Below, piece by piece: positions 53,377 through 64,000 of a DNA stretch of 64,000 nt. A program made the translations under genes and the position numbers. Each line of letters begins with the position of its first letter. Positions within the stretch are counted from its first letter, which is position 1. The stretch is from Maratus speciosus (taxonomy: Eukaryota > Arthropoda > Arachnida > Araneae > Salticidae), in contig OZ010794.1 of assembly GCA_963932465.1 (NCBI GenBank), positions 447,718,502-447,782,501 on the forward strand. The letters run 5' to 3'. Under the pieces are notes generated by a model, which saw nothing but the letters and a program-made list of their open reading frames with translations, had not been told where the DNA came from and did no database searches.

Positions 53377-56300
53377 AGTTTACCTGCTATGCCGAAAGAC
53401 AGTCTAAAACAGAATACTTTTCTGGTCCCTTAGGCTACCGTCTTAGAAGTTATTGTACAAATTTTGTTTACGTATTTTCAAAAAGCAAGCATAATGAGGA
53501 AAGCTATAAATTTCCCTTTCATATTTTCAGAAAAGAAAGCAAACATAATTTGAAAAGTTATAAATTCAATTGCATACATTTTTTTTTATCTGCCTTCAAG
53601 AATAAAATACAATTAATATAGCGAGTTTACCTTTTTCCTGTATCCAGTACAATTAAAAAAAAAGGTACTACCTGCTAAGATGGACAACTGTCTAAACTGA
53701 ATACTTTTCAGTTCCCTTGTCATTCCGTCTTAAAAGTTTTATCCTACAAATTTCGTTTACATTTTTTTCAAAAGCAAAGATGTAAATTGCATTTTCATAG
53801 TTTCAGAAAGAAAGCAAACCTAATCTGGAAAGTTATACATTTCATTATCATATTTTTTATTTACGAATAAAATGTAATTCAGACAGAGAGTTTACTTGCT
53901 AAGACGGAAAGCTGTCTAAAAGAGAATAATTTTCTGGTCTTTTGCGATTCCGTCTTAGAAAGTTTTATTATGCAAATTTCGTATTTATATTTTTCAAAAA
54001 GCAGGCAAGCAAGCATAATCAGAAGAAATATAAATTCTGTTTTTGTATTTTCAGAAAGGAAGAAAACGTAATATTGAGAAATATTATAAAAGCTGCGAAA
54101 ACGGCGTATATAAGAGAATCCTGACTTAAGGGGAAAAATTTCCTGTATCCAGTACAATTAAGAAAAAGGTACTACCTGCTAAGACGGACAGCTGTCTAAA
54201 CTGAATACTTTTCAGTTCCCTTGTCATTCCGTCTTAAAAAGATTTATCGTACAAATTTCGTTTATATATTTTTCAAAAAGCAAAGACGTAAATTACATTT
54301 TCATAATTTCAGAAAGAAAGTAAACCTAATCTGGTAAGTTATAAATTTCATTATCATATTTTTTATTTAAGAATAAAATGTAATTGAGACAGAGAGTTTG
54401 CTTGGTAAGAACGGAATAATTTTCTGGTAAAACGGAATAATTTTCTGGTCTTTTGCGATTCCGCCTTAGAAATTTTATCGTAAAATTTCATATTCATAAT
54501 TTTCAAAAAGCAAGCAAGCAAGAATAATCAGGAAAATATAAATTCTTTTTTCATATTTTTAAAAAGAAAACAAAAATTTGTTTGGAAAGTGATAAATTTA
54601 GTTGTCATGGTTTGTATTTAAGAATAAAACACAATTAAGACAGTGGGTTTACCTGCTAAGAAGAAAAACTATCTAAAATGGAATACTTTTATGGTTGCTT
54701 TACGATTCCGTCTTAGAACGTTATTGTACAAATTTTGTTTTCATATTTTCAAAAAGCAAACAAACATAACCACAAAAGATATAAATTCTGTTTTCATATT
54801 TTCAGAAAGCAAGAAAACATAAAATTGAGAGATATACTAAAACCTGCGAAAACGGCGTATATAAAAGAATCCTGCCTTAAGAGGAAAGTAATTCCTGTAT
54901 CCAGTACAATTAAGAAAAAGGTACTACCTGCCAAGACGGACAACTGTCTAAACTGAATACTTTTCCCTTCCCTTCTGATTCCGCCTTAAAAAGTTTTATC
55001 GTTTAAGTTTCATTTACCTATTTTTGGAAAAGCAAAGATGAAAATTCCATTTTTATTTTTCAGAAAGAAAGCAAACATAATTTGGAAAGTCATAAATTCC
55101 ATTATCATATTTTTTATTTAAGAATAAAATACAGTCAAGACGGAGAGTTTACCTGCGAAGATGGGAATCTGTCTAAAATAGAATACTTTTCTGATCTTTT
55201 ACGATTCTGTCTTAGAAACTTTTATTGCGCAAATTTCATATTCATATTTTTAAAAAAGCAACTGAGCAAGCATAATCAGAAAAACTATAAATTCTGTTTT
55301 GTTATTTTGAAAAAGAAAGCAAACAAAATTTGGAAAGTTATAAATTCCGTTGTCATAGTCTGTATTTAAGAATAAAACACAATTTAGACAGTGAGTTTAC
55401 CTGCTAAAACAAAAAAACAGCCTAAAACAGTTTCTGGTCCTTTACGATTCAGAACGTTATTGTACAAATTTAGTTTTCATATTTTCGAAAAGCAAGAAAA
55501 CATAATATTGAGAAATATAGAAAAACCTCCGAAAACTGCGTACATAACGAAATCCTGCATTAAGAGGAAAAGGATTCCTGTATTAATACATGGAAATTAT
55601 TCCAGAGAGAAACATTCACCTTGCATACAATATATTATAGGATTCCTGTATCCAGTACCATAAAAAAAGAGGCACCACCTTGCTAAGGCGGAGAGCTGTA
55701 TAAACGGAATACTTTTCCAGTTCCTTGTGATTCCGTCTTAAAAAGTTTTATCGTACAAATTTCGTTTTCATATTTTTCAAAAAGCAATCACAATCACGAA
55801 AGTTATAAATTCCATAGTCATAATTTTTATTTCAGAATAAAATACAATTAAGACAGAGAGTTTATCTGCTTAGTCAGAAAGCTGTCTAAAACGGAATACT
55901 TTTCTGATCTTTTGCGATTCCTTTTAGTTTCATTGCAAAAATTTCGTATTCATATTTTTCAAAATGCAAGCAAGCATAATCAGGAAAAATATAAATTATG
56001 CTTTCATATTTTCAAAAAGAAAGCAAGCAAAATTTCGCACACACTTTCTCAAAACAAAAATTATTGGCATACTGTTCGAGAACATTTGCAAGAGAAATAT
56101 ACTATACAAAATCTGTTTTATTTATTTATTTTTTTAAATAGAGGTCTGAACAGAATAGAAAAATCGTCGCCTGTGGCAGCCCTGTTAATAAAACAGTGGA
56201 CAACATTCTTTGCCTTTCTTTACTGGTAAACGCAACTATCATTTCCTACATATTATGTTTCTGATTCCTCTAAGATTCCTAATAAATTGCGTTGTCGTAG

Positions 56301-56950
56301 CTTGTATTTAGGAGTAAAATACAACTAAAACACTGGGTTTACCCTCTAAGACGAAAAACGTTCTAAAACGGAATATTTTTCAGGTCCTTTACGATTCCGT
56401 CTGTGAACGTTATTGTACAAATTTCGTTTACATATTTTGAAAAAGAAAGCAAGCATAATGAGGAAAGATATAAATTTCCCTTTCGTATTTTTTAAGAAAA
56501 AAGCAAACATAATTTGAAAAGTTATAAATTCCAATTGCATATTTTTTTAAATCTATATTTAAGAATAAAATACAACTAAGACACTGGGTTTACCAACTAA
56601 GACGAAAACTTAGCTGAAACAGAATACTTTTCTGGTTCTTTACGTTTCCGTCTTAGAACGTTATTGTAGAAATTTCGTTTATAATTTTGTAAAAGCAAGC
56701 AAGCAAGCATAATGAGGGAAGATATAAATTTCACTTTGTATTTTTTTTAAAGCAAACATAATTTGAAAAGTTATAAATTCCCATTGTTTATTTTTTAAAA
56801 TCTATATTTAAGAATAAAATTCAATTAAGACCAGAGAGTTTACCATCTAAAACGAAAAACTAAACGGAATATTTTTATAGTTCCTTACAATTCCGTCTAA
56901 GAAAGTTTTATTATACAAATTCGTATTCATATTATTCAATAAGTATAAAA
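53377..56950. repeat. 250-bp tandem array, about 14 diverged units
   Basis: Anchor AGAATAAAATACAATTAAGAC (variants) occurs near 53600, 53866, 54360, 54612, 55120, 55366, 55835, 56310, 56562 and 56810, so spacings are near 250 bp or twice that. Units have AAGACGG-type and CGATTCCGTCTTAGAA words, then CATATTTTCAAAAAGCAAGC and AAAGTTATAAATTCCATTG. A second sub-type contains CCTGTATCCAGTACAATTAAG and CTAAACTGAATACTTTTCAG. Short open frames of 60-105 codons repeat from unit to unit (QENIILRNI-type words) with the unit period. They are probably not genes because the frames break differently in each unit. The array resumes at 61027. Confidence 0.75.
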
Positions 56951-56954
56951 GTAA

Positions 56955-57260
56955 AAATAGTTAAAAAAAAAAAAACCACCCTTTTATAAGCATTCAATGT
57001 TCATCTTGAAAATCGCGCCTAATTTTTTGACTGCAATTCATGTTTTCCCCCAAAAAATCCGTTACAATACGTCAATTTGGCATAGGCAAAGACCGAACTC
57101 GATTATGAAAAAAATCACTGTTTTTGCTACGTGTAGTAGAAAGAGCAAGCAAATGAATTTATTATTATTATTTTTTTTCTTTTGTTTCTTTTTAAAGATA
57201 AAGCAACAGGGAAGGAAACAAGAAAGAAAAACATCATGCGTCAACCATAGATTATGAAAC
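56955..57260 (+). repeat. Dispersed repeat related to 11641-11925
   Basis: CGCGCCTAATTTTTTGACTG, TTTTCCCCCAAAAAATC, CGTCAATTTGGC and AAGCAAATGAATTTATTATT align in order with 11641-11925. It starts where the 250-bp array is interrupted. 57261-57642 is AT-rich and otherwise unremarkable. Confidence 0.55.
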
Positions 57261-57642
57261 ACTTTCCAGTACATTCAGAATAATGTAACAAAACTGCACC
57301 TTTTAATAAGTTAAAATATTATGTCTAATTCAACCATATGGAAACGCATAACACATTGAAAACCCAATTTCAGCTGTTCTCATCTACAATCGGAAAATTA
57401 CCCGAATTCTTTGAGCAGCCCTGTATTTGATATTTAGATTTGTATCTATTAACTACATGCGTGCCAAAATTTAGTTCACTTAAGAAATACATATACCGCA
57501 GTTGAAAATTCCCCTTCAGCAATATCTACTAATAAGGAGCATGGTACGTGAATACTTTTGTGCAGTCCTGTATATGAGGTATAGAATTTATGTACAACGA
57601 GTAACATGCAAAAAATTAGTCAAATTTAAAAGCGCATAGGTT

Positions 57643-58690
57643 CAGATGGGGTAATTATGACCAGGTGGTAATTATGACCGCCGTCATATTGGAGATAACT
57701 GTGATGGTAAAATTTTGTTTCAAGTGTACCGCCGTATAAGAACTCACTTAAGAAAGAATCTTAACTAGAAATTAAAAGAACTTGGCGTTCGTTTTTTTTC
57801 AGAGTTTTTATTAGACGATACGGGACACACACATAACAAGCACACATTTATATTTACACGGCAAAAAGTTAATCTTTTCCGGAGCGAGACGCTCCTTTCG
57901 GCAGGACCGAGAACTTGACCGTCTGGGGTCGTGTCACAGCAGAGTCTCTCTCTACGGGGCCTTGTTTTTTTCCTCTCGGTTTATCTCCTAGATACCCCAC
58001 GTGAGGTCTTGACTCATCTTAGTCAACAAGTTCAGTTTATAACATTTCTACGCAGCACTTTTTCTCCAGATATTTACATGATTAAAACTGTTTACATGTT
58101 CCATCTGGTTTTTTGGTGAAACTGACAGGCGAAGATATAGCAGGCATCTGGAGGGTCCAATTAAAGATGTTTATTTCGTTAGGGCATCTGGTCTCCGAGT
58201 CATCTAAAATAAAACGTCACACAAGCTTAGATATTAACCTCATAAGGTATATTTCATCTTAGGTATTCTTTTTTACTAGTCTGAAGCCTTTTTGAGATCA
58301 AAATAGCAATTTGAAACTAAGTCTATAAAATTTTTGATAAACGGATTAGTTACTTTGGAGTTCAAAGTGGTCATAATTACCCCAAACATATGTGTATTGG
58401 CAAGTATAAAGAGAAGATATAGTGGTCATAATTTCCCCACTAGTGGTCTTAATTACCCCAAACTTATGTGATTGTGAGTTTTTGGTGGGGTAATTATAAC
58501 CACCCTTTTAACTTTAAAAGAAAAACAGCTATGATAATTAAAACTTTTAAAATGTGTTCTTAAAGGTGCAAAGTTACTTCCTATGTACTAAAAACAGCAC
58601 TTTTCCAAATAGAAATAAGCAAAAAAAAAAAAAAAAAAAAAAAAATAGCAAAGTTGAAAATGTAAAAAGTGGTCATAATTACCCCTCCTG
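57643..58690. mobile_element. TIR element with GGGGTAATTATGACC ends
   Basis: CAGATGGGGTAATTATGACC at 57643 pairs with GGTCATAATTACCCCTCCTG ending at 58690. Extra copies of GGTCATAATTACCCC or its inverse lie at 57663, 58370, 58429, 58445 and 58484, so the subterminal word is repeated. The CAG...CTG ends suggest hAT, but no matching 8-bp flank was found. A solo-LTR-like block sits inside at 57726-58026. A run of about 26 A is at 58620-58645. Confidence 0.6.
57726..58026 (-). mobile_element. Solo-LTR-like segment (tentative)
   Basis: A GC-richer 301-bp block flanked by a 5-bp direct repeat CAAGT (57721-57725, 58027-58031). On the minus strand it carries AATATAAATG (TATA-like) and, about 45 bp later, TAATAAAAACT (polyadenylation-like), the order expected in an LTR. 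The outer bases are not a clean TG...CA pair for this choice of ends. No partner LTR or internal coding region is present. Confidence 0.35.
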
Positions 58691-58699
58691 ACTATACCG

Positions 58700-59850
58700 A
58701 ATTTTAAAACGCACTACCAGCAATTATTACTCAAAGACAGTACTGTAACCGATTTCTTTTGTTTGTTCCTGTAAATGAATGACAAATGCTATGAATGCAG
58801 TATGAATGCTCCTGTAAATCCAGCAAAATGCAGCATATCAGCGCCACCTATTGGGCGATTTACACCAGAACCTAATCATCATAAACTTATGTCAACGTCT
58901 AACTCAATATGAAATTTAGGGAAAATACGTGCATTAGTTCTTGAGATAGAGCTATTGCGAAAATCGTTAAAAAACCAGTATAGCAGCGCCACACTATTGC
59001 GCGATTGACACCAAAATCTAATTATCATGAACTTGTGTCCAATGTCTAACTCAATCTGAAGTTAAATGAAAATTAGTGAATTGTTCTTGAGATAGAGCTA
59101 TTGCGGAAGTCATGACAAATGCAGCACAGCAGCGCCACCTGTCGAGCGATTTACACCAAAACATAATCAGCAGCAATATTACGTAAGGTATACTTGAATC
59201 TGAAATTTGATGAAAATTCGGGCTTTAATTCTTGAGATAGAGCTATTGAGAAAACCGTGCAAAGTACAGCACACCAGCGCCACCTATTCGGCAATTTACA
59301 CCAACAGGTGATCAGCATCATTTCATATCAAGGACTAACTGAATCTGAAGTTTTATGAAAATTCGTGCATTAGCTCTTGAGATAGAGCTGTTGCGGAAAT
59401 CGTGTAAATCTTGCAAAATGCCGCATAGCAACGCCATCTGTTGGGCAATTTACACCAAAACATAAACAGCACCTATTCATATCAAGGACTAACTGAGTCT
59501 GAAGTTTTATGAAAATCCGTGCATTAGTTCTTGAGATAGAGCGATTGCAAAAATCGTGAAAAATGCAGCATAACAGCGCCACCTGTTGGGCAATTTACAC
59601 CAAAACTAATCAGCACAAATTTATATCATAGAGTACCTGAATATAAATTTTTATTAAATTCCGTGCATAAGTTCTTGAGTAGAGCGCCCACAAAATTTGT
59701 GTCACATACATACAGACAGACTCACAGGCAGACATTTTGTAAAAACATGTTTTTCGGGTTCTCTGACCCCTAAAACGTGTAAATCTGTCGAAAACCGAAA
59801 ATCGAAAATTTTCACGAATCCAATACTTTCTTCTTGTAAAGATTACAGGA
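58700..59850 (+). repeat. 145-bp-unit dispersed repeat, copy A
   Basis: Six units are marked by CAGCGCCACCT (or variants) near 58837, 58985, 59140, 59277, 59428 and 59575, each followed by ATTTACACCAAAA and TTAGTTCTTGAGATAGAGC. They end in a distinct module (59690-59850): GCGCCCACAAAATTTGTGTC, an ACAGACAGAC run, GTAAATCTGTCGAAAACCGA and CACGAATCCAATACTTTCTT. Copy B follows at once. No open frame. Confidence 0.85.
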
Positions 59851-61026
59851 AAAATGCACTTCCAGCAATCATCGCTATACACAGTACTTCGGATGCAGTA
59901 TAATATCCGAAATCCTTTGTGTATCCCTATAAATGAAAAAAAATTTGGAAAGTGTTAAAACTGGTCTGATATGCCAATCTCAGAACTCTCTTCTATCTCA
60001 TACATGGTAATACTTCAAAATTCTCTAGTACAGAGCCAAAATTAAATGGCAATCTATGCCCATCATGAGGATTCTAAAGACAAGAAATTCTGTGCATTAG
60101 TTCTTGAGATTGGACTATCGCTAAAATCGTGTAAATCATGCAAAATGCAGCATATCAGTGCCACCGGATAGGTGGATTTACACCAAAATCTAATAATCAA
60201 CAACTTATGTTAACATCTAACTGAATCTGAAGTTTGATGAAAATCCGTTCATTAGTTTTTAAGATAGAGCTATTGCGGAAATCGAAAAAAATTCCATATA
60301 GCAGCGCCACCAGTTGAGCGATTTACACCAAAAACTAATTAGCGCCAGTTTATATTAGGGACTAACTGAATCTGAAGCTTGATGAAAATTCATGCATTTG
60401 TTCTTGAGATATAGCTATTGTAGAAATCGTGAAAAATGCAGCACAGCAGCGCCACCTATTGGGCGATTTACACCGAAAATTAAAAAGCGTTAATTTATAT
60501 CATGGACTATTTAAATATGAAATTTGATGACAAATCGCGCATTGTTTCTTGAGTTAGAGCTATTGCGATAATCCTGAACAATGCAGCATAGCCGCGCCAC
60601 CTGTTGGGCGATTTTCACCAAAAAATAATCAGCAGCTAACTATATCCTGGACTAGCTGAATCTGAAGTTTTATGAAAATCCGTGCAGTAGTTCTTGAGAT
60701 ATAGCTATTGCTGAAATCGGGAAAAATGCCGCATAGCAGCGCCACCTGTTGGGCGATTTCACCAAAAACTAATCAAGACCAGTTTATATTAAGGTCTAAC
60801 TGAATCTAAAGCTTTGTGAAATTCCGTGCATTAGTTCTTGAGAGAGAGCGCCCACAAAATTTTTGTCACATACAGACTCACAGAGTGACAGAGTGACAGT
60901 CAGACATTTTCTAAAAACCATCAAATCGTGTTCAGAACATTCTAAAACGTATAAATCCGTCGAAAACCGGATGTTGAAAATTTTCACGAATCCAATACTT
61001 TCTTCTTGTAAAGATAAAAGAAAGTA
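59851..61026 (+). repeat. 145-bp-unit dispersed repeat, copy B
   Basis: Starts with a diverged leader (AATGCACTTCCAGCAATCAT, compare GCACTACCAGCAATTATTAC at 58712). Five units follow, near 60158, 60306, 60444, 60590 and 60741, and then the same terminal module at 60846-61010. Directly afterwards the 250-bp array resumes, so copies A and B lie within a block inserted in that array. Confidence 0.85.
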
Positions 61027-61160
61027 AAAAAGAGTGTAAAAAGTAAGAAAGCATAATCAGGAAAGATGTAAATTGCGTTGTCATGTTTTTCCGCGAGAAA
61101 ACTAGCACAATTTGGAAAGTTACAAATTCCGTTTTTGCATACGCCATTTCACGCATTAAC
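61027..61160. repeat. 250-bp array, continuation
   Basis: GTAAGAAAGCATAATCAGGA followed by AAGATGTAAATTGCG and AATTTGGAAAGTTACAAATT match the unit type at 53.4-56.9 kb. This shows that 56955-61026 is an insertion or insertion cluster within the array. Confidence 0.7.
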
Positions 61161-62069
61161 TTACAAATTTAGAAAACAAACCTGTATAATTCTTGCATTC
61201 ACTAGTTTCTCTAGGAAACGTGTCGACTGCATCTGCTTCCCAAATGGTCGACCCTAGGTCAAAGCATTGAGGAAAATTAAATGGATGTAAACAAATAAAT
61301 AATTAAATAGGTCAAAAAAGAGAAAAAACAAGCATAAACGATTCCGGCGATGAAACCCAAGATTCTTAATACGTTAAAGACTGCAAACGTGAGAGCATGA
61401 CTCTTAAAATTAAAAATTAAATCCGTGAGTCAGTCACTGAACAATAACTGTTAAATTTCAGACTGATTTTATTTTTCATTCTTTATCCCAGGGTTCTTAT
61501 GCTTTGTCTCAAAATCTTAAAAAAATGTTTTTTAAAACAATGAGCAAGACTTCTCTTAAACTACTTAATATTGTTACATGAAGTGGTTTTGGATTTAAAC
61601 ATTACATATATACCGTAAAACTGAACCTAAATTTATTTATTATTTAAAACAAAAAGTAAAAAAAAAAATTGTATAGACAAAATCTGAAAAAAAAATGTAT
61701 AATATCAGGTTGTAACGAAAGTTTTCCGCCACAGCTAATACGGTCTGTGCAAACTGTTCGCGTTTACGTATTTGCTCATATTTTGTCAAACGATTTTTGG
61801 CATTTGAAAGAAAGAGACTTGCTTCATAACACTGTGTTGTAAAATTTGTAAAAAATATCGTTATCATTAAGTATAAGGTGTCTGAAATGGAACTATCATG
61901 CTACCAGATTAGAACCAGCATTTACTTCCGGTTCTGTTACAAAAAGTCAGCTACAGAATGGCACCGAATAAAGTGTAGAGCTTTAGATACTAGTGTTCTA
62001 TCATATGACACTGTGATGGTTTGGCGAAATGATGGTTATATATAAAGTTACAGTTAATTATATATATTA
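61161..62069. other. AT-rich sequence without a recognised feature
   Basis: No gene, RNA or repeat could be supported. A minus-strand frame (61640-61867) is Phe/Lys/Ile-rich and lacks any motif. Confidence 0.4.
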
Positions 62070-62098
62070 CTAGAAAGGTAGCCCGTCAAAAATGACGG
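62070..62098 (-). mobile_element. Helitron 3' terminus
   Basis: On the minus strand: CCGTCA, a TTTT loop, TGACGG, then GCTACCTTT and CTAG, followed by a T. A perfect 6-bp hairpin about 10 bases before a CTRR end and a T target fits the Helitron 3' rule. The element body would extend to higher coordinates; its 5' TC end was not identified before the LTR at 63107. Confidence 0.6.
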
Positions 62099-62269
62099 AA
62101 ATTTAGATATAAAGATATATACAACTCATGTGCAAGAATATGAGTTTTCTCGTTTGTTCCGCAGTGATAGATGAAAGTAACACATTTTAAGAACAAAACA
62201 CATTTATGAAAAACTGTGTACAGTAGAAGACCACTAATCTGCACAGTTTGGTTCCAAGTGTTATGTTAG

Positions 62270-62291
62270 AGCCTCAAATCTTTGAGGCTCT
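62270..62291. repeat. 10-bp hairpin
   Basis: GAGCCTCAAA, TC, TTTGAGGCTC: a perfect inverted repeat in unannotated AT-rich DNA (62099-63106). It could mark a transposon end; no gene is next to it. Confidence 0.5.
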
Positions 62292-63106
62292 TTACGGTCA
62301 TGTCTATTCAATCTTTGTTTACATTTTTTTAAATTCATATATTGGACAATTTAGATTGTTAAGCCTTAAAATTAAATAAATTACACGTTTGAAGTAAGGT
62401 AAAAACTATTAAATTATCGTATACGATTTCATGAAATGGTATTATATAGTATTATATGTGTGTGCTTCACGATCTTGGTTACGACTTTTGCGAAATTGGC
62501 TGCAACTTGTCATAATTCTAATAGTGTGGGTCTCTATAACAAAAAAGTAACCAGTTTTTAGTAAAATTTCTGATATAAAGTAGTTTTCAAAAACTTGTGT
62601 AAAATTGCAGGCCGTTCTCATGTTATGCCAGTCCTAGGAATAATATTTCTAACACTGAAGAGTTTCCATGTATATGTGGACTTTAGAAAAGCTTCTCCAA
62701 AAGAAAGGTCCTGAAATGACATTGTAATTCCTCTAACTTCAAAGTTTAATCGGGCCCTGATGTTGTTTACTGAAATCTAATAAATACAGCTATTTTGAAT
62801 ATTACAACAGAATTAAACAGCTAAACTTATTTAAATTAAACTCGCTGTTACTTCCCGATGTTATTTTTTAGTATTAGGAAAGAAAATTATTTAAATTTTT
62901 CAAACCATGCACATTTATAATTTTTTTCCGTCTTTAATAACTAAATAATGAAAAAATATGCTTTTGCTCTGAGCTCATAAATATGACAATAAAAGAATGT
63001 AACTAAGGGACATTGCAAAATTAAATCTTTGTGATTTCAAACCATAAACAAATGCTACCGCCACCATTTTACCTACTATGACGTCATTAGAATATTGTAG
63101 ATTGAT

Positions 63107-63491
63107 TGTTGGAGAACTTACTTTGTGAATGATTACCTCAATGATTTAATATTTTTTTACGGTTCACGATGAATGAATCACTTGTGTTTGTTTAGGTTTA
63201 TGGAATGAGATTGTAGCCGTCTGCTATTTCTCTCTCTCTCGCACGCGAGGAGCCAGCCAATAGCAATGAGGCGCATTTTCTCCCCCCGCGTTTTCTGCGG
63301 AGAGCTTTTGAAGTCACGTGACGCAGTAACATTCGAACTCTGCAGAGAGCGGCAGATTATTCTGTCAGTGACGATGGCGAATATTTGACTATGTGTTGTT
63401 ATGTTAATAAAGTTTATTTTTCTACAAAACCTTCTGATTATTTGAGTCACCGAGATATTTTTATCATCTCCCTTCAATGCATTCTCCAAAA
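63107..63491 (+). mobile_element. 5' LTR of a Ty3/Gypsy-type retrotransposon
   Basis: Starts TGTTGGAGAA and ends TTCTCCAAAA, a terminal inverted pair with one mismatch, directly before a primer-binding-site candidate. It contains a GC-rich middle (63225-63360) with a CT run and a CACGTG motif, then AATAAA at 63406-63411 followed by T-rich sequence, as expected for the R/U5 side. The gag frame starts 90 bp downstream. The 3' LTR would be outside the window, so LTR-LTR identity cannot be read. Confidence 0.75.
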
Positions 63492-63509
63492 TGGTGACCG
63501 CGGATTTTT
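63492..63509 (+). promoter_or_regulatory. Candidate primer-binding site
   Basis: TGGTGACCGCGGATTTTT begins immediately after the proposed LTR end. A TGG start is normal for a site complementary to a tRNA 3' CCA end. The matching tRNA was not determined. Confidence 0.55.
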
Positions 63510-63580
63510 GAACCTTCAACTATTTCATAGACCGTCGAACTATTCAACTGTTTCATGGAACGTTTTGTTTAACTAGCAAA

Positions 63581-64000
63581 ATGGCAACTGCTGAAACATC
63601 TGCCGTAGTCATTCCACCCTATATCCCTGTGGACCCTACATTATGGTTTCATATGCTGGAAAGCACGTTCGAATTAGCTACTCCTATAGCTATTATTGAG
63701 TCGAAAACAAAATATAATTACGTTGTAGCGCATCTACCGCCTGCTACTGCGGTTCGAGATATAATTATGAGTCCTGATCCTACTGATCCTTATCAGATTT
63801 TGAAGGCAAAAGTTATCGAACGTTGTGGAGAAAGTCGTACTTTAGAAATACGGAAACTGCTAGCTGGAGAAAGCCTGGGTGACAGAAAACCAACTGAATT
63901 ACTTCGATTAATGAAAAGACGGGCTGAAAGCCATAATATTAGTAACGATCTTCTTTTAGAACTGTTTACTCAACAAATGCCAACCACTGTGCAAACGATT
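63581..64000 (+). CDS. Retrotransposon gag protein, N-terminal part
   Basis: The frame opens with ATG at 63581 after AACTAGCAAA and stays open for all 140 codons to the window end. It contains VDPTLWFHMLESTF, then KYNYVVAHLPP, YQILKAKVIERCGES, GDRKPTELLRLMK and a QQMPTTVQTI end. This order matches the capsid region of Ty3/Gypsy-type gag in arthropods: a P-x-D-P-x-LWF start, a K-x-NYVVA-L helix, an R-LL-GE-LGDR-P block, and an LP-x-VQ segment. The protein would form the particle shell; nucleocapsid and pol should lie to the right. No stop or frameshift is seen, so the copy may be young. A 113-codon minus-strand frame over the LTR is a shadow. Confidence 0.88.
   Translation, partial: MATAETSAVVIPPYIPVDPTLWFHMLESTFELATPIAIIESKTKYNYVVAHLPPATAVRDIIMSPDPTDPYQILKAKVIERCGESRTLEIRKLLAGESLGDRKPTELLRLMKRRAESHNISNDLLLELFTQQMPTTVQTI

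Noticed and set aside
53942..56229. Series of 60-105-codon frames with repeated QENIILRNI-like words
   Set aside because: Frames recur with the 250-bp unit, and breakpoints differ in every unit. Expected from a diverging non-coding array.
63178..63519. Minus-strand 113-codon frame
   Set aside because: Antisense to the LTR and leader of the retrotransposon on the + strand; no recognisable protein.

Overview
This is nuclear DNA from an AT-rich, intron-containing eukaryote. Two spliced exons with GT/AG borders, Tc1, piggyBac, hAT, Helitron and Ty3/Gypsy transposon families, and long low-complexity tracts point to an arthropod. A spider-like arachnid is a guess from the repeat style, not something the sequence proves. 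The window is gene-poor and transposon-rich.

Only one host gene is supported: the 3' end of a UDP-N-acetylhexosamine pyrophosphorylase gene (UAP1 family; makes UDP-GlcNAc for chitin, N-glycans and GPI anchors). Its last two coding exons lie on the + strand at 417-489 and 9835-9945, separated by a 9.3-kb intron. About 1 kb of 3' UTR follows. The intron is mostly one 5.7-kb hAT-type foldback element (2558-8281) filled with tandem repeats.

From 11 to 36 kb there are dispersed repeats, two abutting TA-target inverted-repeat elements (12503-14865), a Tc1 transposase remnant (15650-15877), several foldback MITEs, a hAT element (21351-25353) carrying a complete non-autonomous Helitron (21603-24934), a 25.8-27.4 kb foldback, a TIR element holding an exon-like 34-codon segment (28001-28819), a frameshifted piggyBac transposase remnant (30329-30574) and a GGCCCG-rich hAT element (33244-34707).

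From 36860 to 51065 one 14.2-kb segment is bounded by hAT-like inverted ends and a perfect 8-bp duplication. Three more hAT-like elements (38289-41494, 44815-46256, 46962-50303) and a large palindrome (42037-44027) are nested inside it. From 51 to 61 kb a diverged array of about 250-bp units is broken up by later insertions. The right edge carries the 5' LTR (63107-63491), a candidate primer-binding site and an open gag reading frame (63581 to window end) of a probably young Ty3/Gypsy-type retrotransposon.

The recurring theme is that several unrelated non-autonomous DNA transposons each carry their own, different internal tandem array (periods near 36, 48, 120, 149, 305 and 415 bp). The window is best read as successive nested insertions whose order can be worked out from target-site duplications. 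All coordinates were read by eye; no alignment or database search was run.
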